Source: Candidatus Bathyarchaeota archaeon
Lineage (GTDB): Archaea; Thermoproteota; Bathyarchaeia; Bathyarchaeales; DTEX01
DNA length: 64,000 bases
Direction of reading: 5' to 3'
Assembly: GCA_018397065.1 (NCBI GenBank)
Contig: JAGTRI010000005.1
Span: forward strand, 1 to 64,000
Shown one piece after another: positions 61,783 through 64,000 of this stretch. The position numbers were made by a program, and so were the translations under genes. The notes below the pieces were generated by a model. The model was not told where the DNA came from and searched no databases. It worked only from the letters and a program-made list of their open reading frames with translations. Every line of letters begins with the position of its first letter. The first letter of the stretch is position 1.

Positions 61783-62835
61783 GTGGTCGGTAAAATGAAG
61801 GCTGCAAGGTTTCATGCTCCTGGAAAAATTAGGATTGAAGACATAGACATTCCTCAGATTAGTTCTGAAGAAATTTTGGTCAAAGTGAAAGTTGCTTTGA
61901 CTTGCGGAACAGACGTAAAAATGTATAAACGCGGTCATCCTAAAGTTGTTCCACCAATCACTTTGGGTCACGAATTTTCGGGAACTGTGGAAGAAACAGG
62001 GCAAAAAGTGGCAAACAAATTTAGAGTCGGAGACCGCGTTGCTGTCGCAAATTCAGCGCCTTGCAATGATTGTTTTTTCTGTAAAACTGGCAAACCTAAC
62101 CTTTGCGAGCACCTTTTGGAAACTCTTATTGGATTCAGTGTTGATGGCGCTTACGCTGAGTACATTCGTGTTCCTGCACCAATTGTTAGACAAAATACTT
62201 ACGTTTTGCCTGAAAACATTTCTTTTGAAGAAGCCGCATTGCTTGAGCCTCTAGCCTGTGCAATCAACGGAATCGACGCTGCAAATATTGGCTTAGGAGA
62301 CACCGTCCTAATTGTTGGAAGTGGACCTATAGGTTTAATTCATCTTCAACTAGCCAAGCTCAAGGGGGCAGCGAAAGTTATCGTTACTGACCTTCAGCCG
62401 GAACGCCTCAAAATTGCCTGTAAACTGGGCGCTGATGTAGTTATTGACGCTTCGAAAGAGGATCAGTTGAGCCGTGTTAAAGAAATCACAGGTGGACTTG
62501 GTGCAGACAAGGTTATTGAAGCTGTTGGTCTACCACAGACTTGGGAGCTTGCCTTTCAAATGACTCGCAAAGCTGGGACTACGCTGTTTTTTGGAGGATG
62601 CCCTTCTGGCGCGAAAATATCGTTAGATACTGAGAGGATACATTACGAGGATTTAACGGTTAAGGGCATCTTTCACCACACGCCTGTTTCTGTACTTAAA
62701 GCCTTTAAGCTTATTTCAAGCGGAAGGTTTAATGGTGAACCCCTTATTTCCGAGGAGATGTCACTTTCAGAGCTCGAAAACGCATTGATAAAAATGAGTA
62801 AAGGCGAATGCGTTAAAATAGCCATAAAACCTTAA
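61783..62835 (+). CDS. Zinc-dependent alcohol dehydrogenase, MDR family (copy 2)
   Basis: A 350-residue medium-chain dehydrogenase with catalytic zinc residues in TCGTDVKMYKRGH and LGHEFSG, four structural-zinc cysteines in CNDCFFCKTGKPNLC, and VGSGPIGLIHLQLAK for NAD binding. GTG at 61783 follows AAGGTGAT; ATG at 61795 is an alternative. It is 14 bases ahead of a corrinoid protein gene, so the product may belong to the same pathway, for example oxidation of a methylated or alcohol substrate. The substrate is unknown. Confidence 0.9.
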   Translation: MVGKMKAARFHAPGKIRIEDIDIPQISSEEILVKVKVALTCGTDVKMYKRGHPKVVPPITLGHEFSGTVEETGQKVANKFRVGDRVAVANSAPCNDCFFCKTGKPNLCEHLLETLIGFSVDGAYAEYIRVPAPIVRQNTYVLPENISFEEAALLEPLACAINGIDAANIGLGDTVLIVGSGPIGLIHLQLAKLKGAAKVIVTDLQPERLKIACKLGADVVIDASKEDQLSRVKEITGGLGADKVIEAVGLPQTWELAFQMTRKAGTTLFFGGCPSGAKISLDTERIHYEDLTVKGIFHHTPVSVLKAFKLISSGRFNGEPLISEEMSLSELENALIKMSKGECVKIAIKP

Positions 62836-62849
62836 AATAAGTTTCATCA

Positions 62850-63560
62850 ATGGAAAAGCAATTAAGCAAGCTTGTAAGTAAATTGGGAAAAAGTGGATGG
62901 TTGAATAAAATGCCGAGCGAAAAAGAAATATTAGGTAAGTTAAGAGACGCAATTGTTAACCTCGACATTGAAGGCGTGAAAAAAGCTTCAGAAGAAGCAA
63001 TATCTTCAGGAATACCAGCTTACAAAGCAGTTATCGAGGGAATGGCCAAGGGAATGGAAATTGTGGGCCAAAAATATGAGAACGGCGAATACTTCCTTGC
63101 AGAGCTAATTATGGCCGGAGAAACAATGAAAGAAGGAATGACGGTTCTTGAGCCGCATCTCAAAACAGGCGACATCAAATCAGCAGGCAAAGTTGTCATT
63201 GGAACAGTGAAAGGCGACCTTCACGACATAGGCAAAAACGTTGTCGTTACACTTTTAAAAGCCGCAAACTTCGACATTGTTGACCTCGGTGTTGATGTAT
63301 CAGCAGAACAATTTGTCGAAGCGGTGAAGAAAAACTCTCCGGACATCGTTGCGATGTCGGCGTTGCTTACAACAACAATGATAGAGATGGAAGGCATAAT
63401 CAAAGCACTTCAAAAGGCAGGACTGAGGAAAAAAGTTAAAATCATCATAGGCGGTGCACCAATAACTCCTGAATACGCAAAGAAAATAGGGGCAGACGCA
63501 GCAGCAAAAGACGCAGTTGAAGGCGTCCGAATCTGCACAGAATGGATGAAAAACAAATAA
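62850..63560 (+). CDS. Methyltransferase-cognate corrinoid protein (MtbC/MttC type)
   Basis: A 236-residue methyl-carrier protein. The helical cap domain (about 28-110) precedes the Rossmann B12-binding domain, whose signature is GDLHDIGKNVV, the histidine of D-x-H-x-x-G being the cobalt lower ligand. SALLTTTMIEM and IIGGAPITPEYA complete it. Such proteins shuttle methyl groups from methylamines, methanol or methoxylated compounds. No methyltransferase is within the window. ATG at 62850 or 62910 could be the start; neither has a strong ribosome site. Confidence 0.9.
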   Translation: MEKQLSKLVSKLGKSGWLNKMPSEKEILGKLRDAIVNLDIEGVKKASEEAISSGIPAYKAVIEGMAKGMEIVGQKYENGEYFLAELIMAGETMKEGMTVLEPHLKTGDIKSAGKVVIGTVKGDLHDIGKNVVVTLLKAANFDIVDLGVDVSAEQFVEAVKKNSPDIVAMSALLTTTMIEMEGIIKALQKAGLRKKVKIIIGGAPITPEYAKKIGADAAAKDAVEGVRICTEWMKNK

Positions 63561-64000
63561 ACACAAAACCTTTCTAATCGAAGGTTCTTAATGCGTACAG
63601 AACAACTACTGCTTTATCAGTAAATTTACTACCTGCTGAATAATTAGTCGTTACTTCTGAATCCTACATTAAGGCTAGGTCTGTTGCTAGTGATTATGTA
63701 ATTAGAAAATATTCTGTCTAGTAGCCTTTCTACTTTTTTATTTGGATCAAATGAGACCCCATTATATCTGTAGCACACTTTCCTGCATTTTTAAACTAAA
63801 ATAAAGCTAAAACGTGGGTGTTGCGCTCGATGACACCTTTCCCTTCACCTTTTCTGTTACTGTTTTCTTTTTTAGAGTCTTTAAATAGGATTTTTGTTTT
63901 GTTGTTTTGGTTTTTCAACAAAAAAATAACTTTAGCCGACTATTTTCTTTATGTATTGGAACTTAAGCCTGACCATGTGTACATGGTTAGGGTCTTCTAA
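63561..64000. other. Gene-free 3' end of the window
   Basis: Just after the corrinoid gene a short hairpin (AACCTT 63567-63572 / AAGGTT 63581-63586) may help end transcription. The rest is AT-rich and holds only a 60-codon hydrophobic frame that ends at the last base, which I do not accept as a gene. Confidence 0.4.

Noticed and set aside
63818-64000. 60-codon hydrophobic frame at the end of the window
   Set aside because: No ribosome site, rich in Phe and Leu from T-rich DNA, no similarity noticed; could only be judged with sequence beyond the window.

Overview
The window reads as a TACK-type archaeon, most like a Bathyarchaeia genome; this is inferred from gene content, since no rRNA is present. 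Archaeal markers are SRP54, aIF5A, pelota, Nob1, Trm5, Dph5, a RibL-type FAD synthase, DUF357 and DUF371 proteins, an archaeal aspartate transcarbamoylase, an aLhr2-type helicase, TATA-box promoters close to start codons, and a tRNA gene with two bulge-helix-bulge introns. Genes are dense, with frequent GTG/TTG starts and short overlaps.

Region 1 (1-15.2 kb) is amino-acid biosynthesis. It opens inside threonine synthase. A minus-strand group follows (ilvD, an ACT regulator, homoserine dehydrogenase). A long plus-strand run then holds an IPMS/citramalate synthase, a structured leader, ilvB, ilvN, ilvC, leuC, leuD, leuB, a second IPMS/citramalate synthase and a second leuC/leuD pair. Two synthases plus two isomerases, with no threonine deaminase in view, fit leucine synthesis beside citramalate-route isoleucine synthesis.

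Region 2 (15.2-28.5 kb) holds an M20 peptidase, a Lon-like AAA protease, a 50-residue zinc-ribbon protein, an RNase H-fold protein overlapping a Clp1/Grc3 kinase, an endonuclease III with an altered FeS motif, an Fe-alcohol dehydrogenase and an HpcH aldolase. Next come a proteasome-chaperone-like protein with a UbiD-family decarboxylase, facing both aconitase X subunits. The last set matches the archaeal (phosphomevalonate dehydratase / anhydromevalonate phosphate decarboxylase) branch of the mevalonate pathway.

Region 3 (28.5-46.5 kb) carries an ABC exporter and translation or RNA genes (SRP54, aIF5A, Nob1, pelota, Trm5, intron-bearing tRNA-Lys, Dph5). It also has NAD kinase, threonine aldolase, a phosphohexomutase, a sugar set (PfkB kinase, aldo/keto reductase, fucose-isomerase-like protein), a frameshifted Fpg glycosylase and FAD synthase.

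Region 4 (46.5-64 kb) has a 1140-residue secreted PKD protein, an internally deleted IS6-like element with target duplication, an HTH regulator, RNase HII with a changed catalytic motif, a THEP1 NTPase, divergent pyrB and pyrI, an Lhr-type helicase and a Nudix hydrolase. It ends with dihydrolipoyl dehydrogenase, lipoate ligase, two zinc alcohol dehydrogenases and a corrinoid protein. No CRISPR array or complete transposon was seen.
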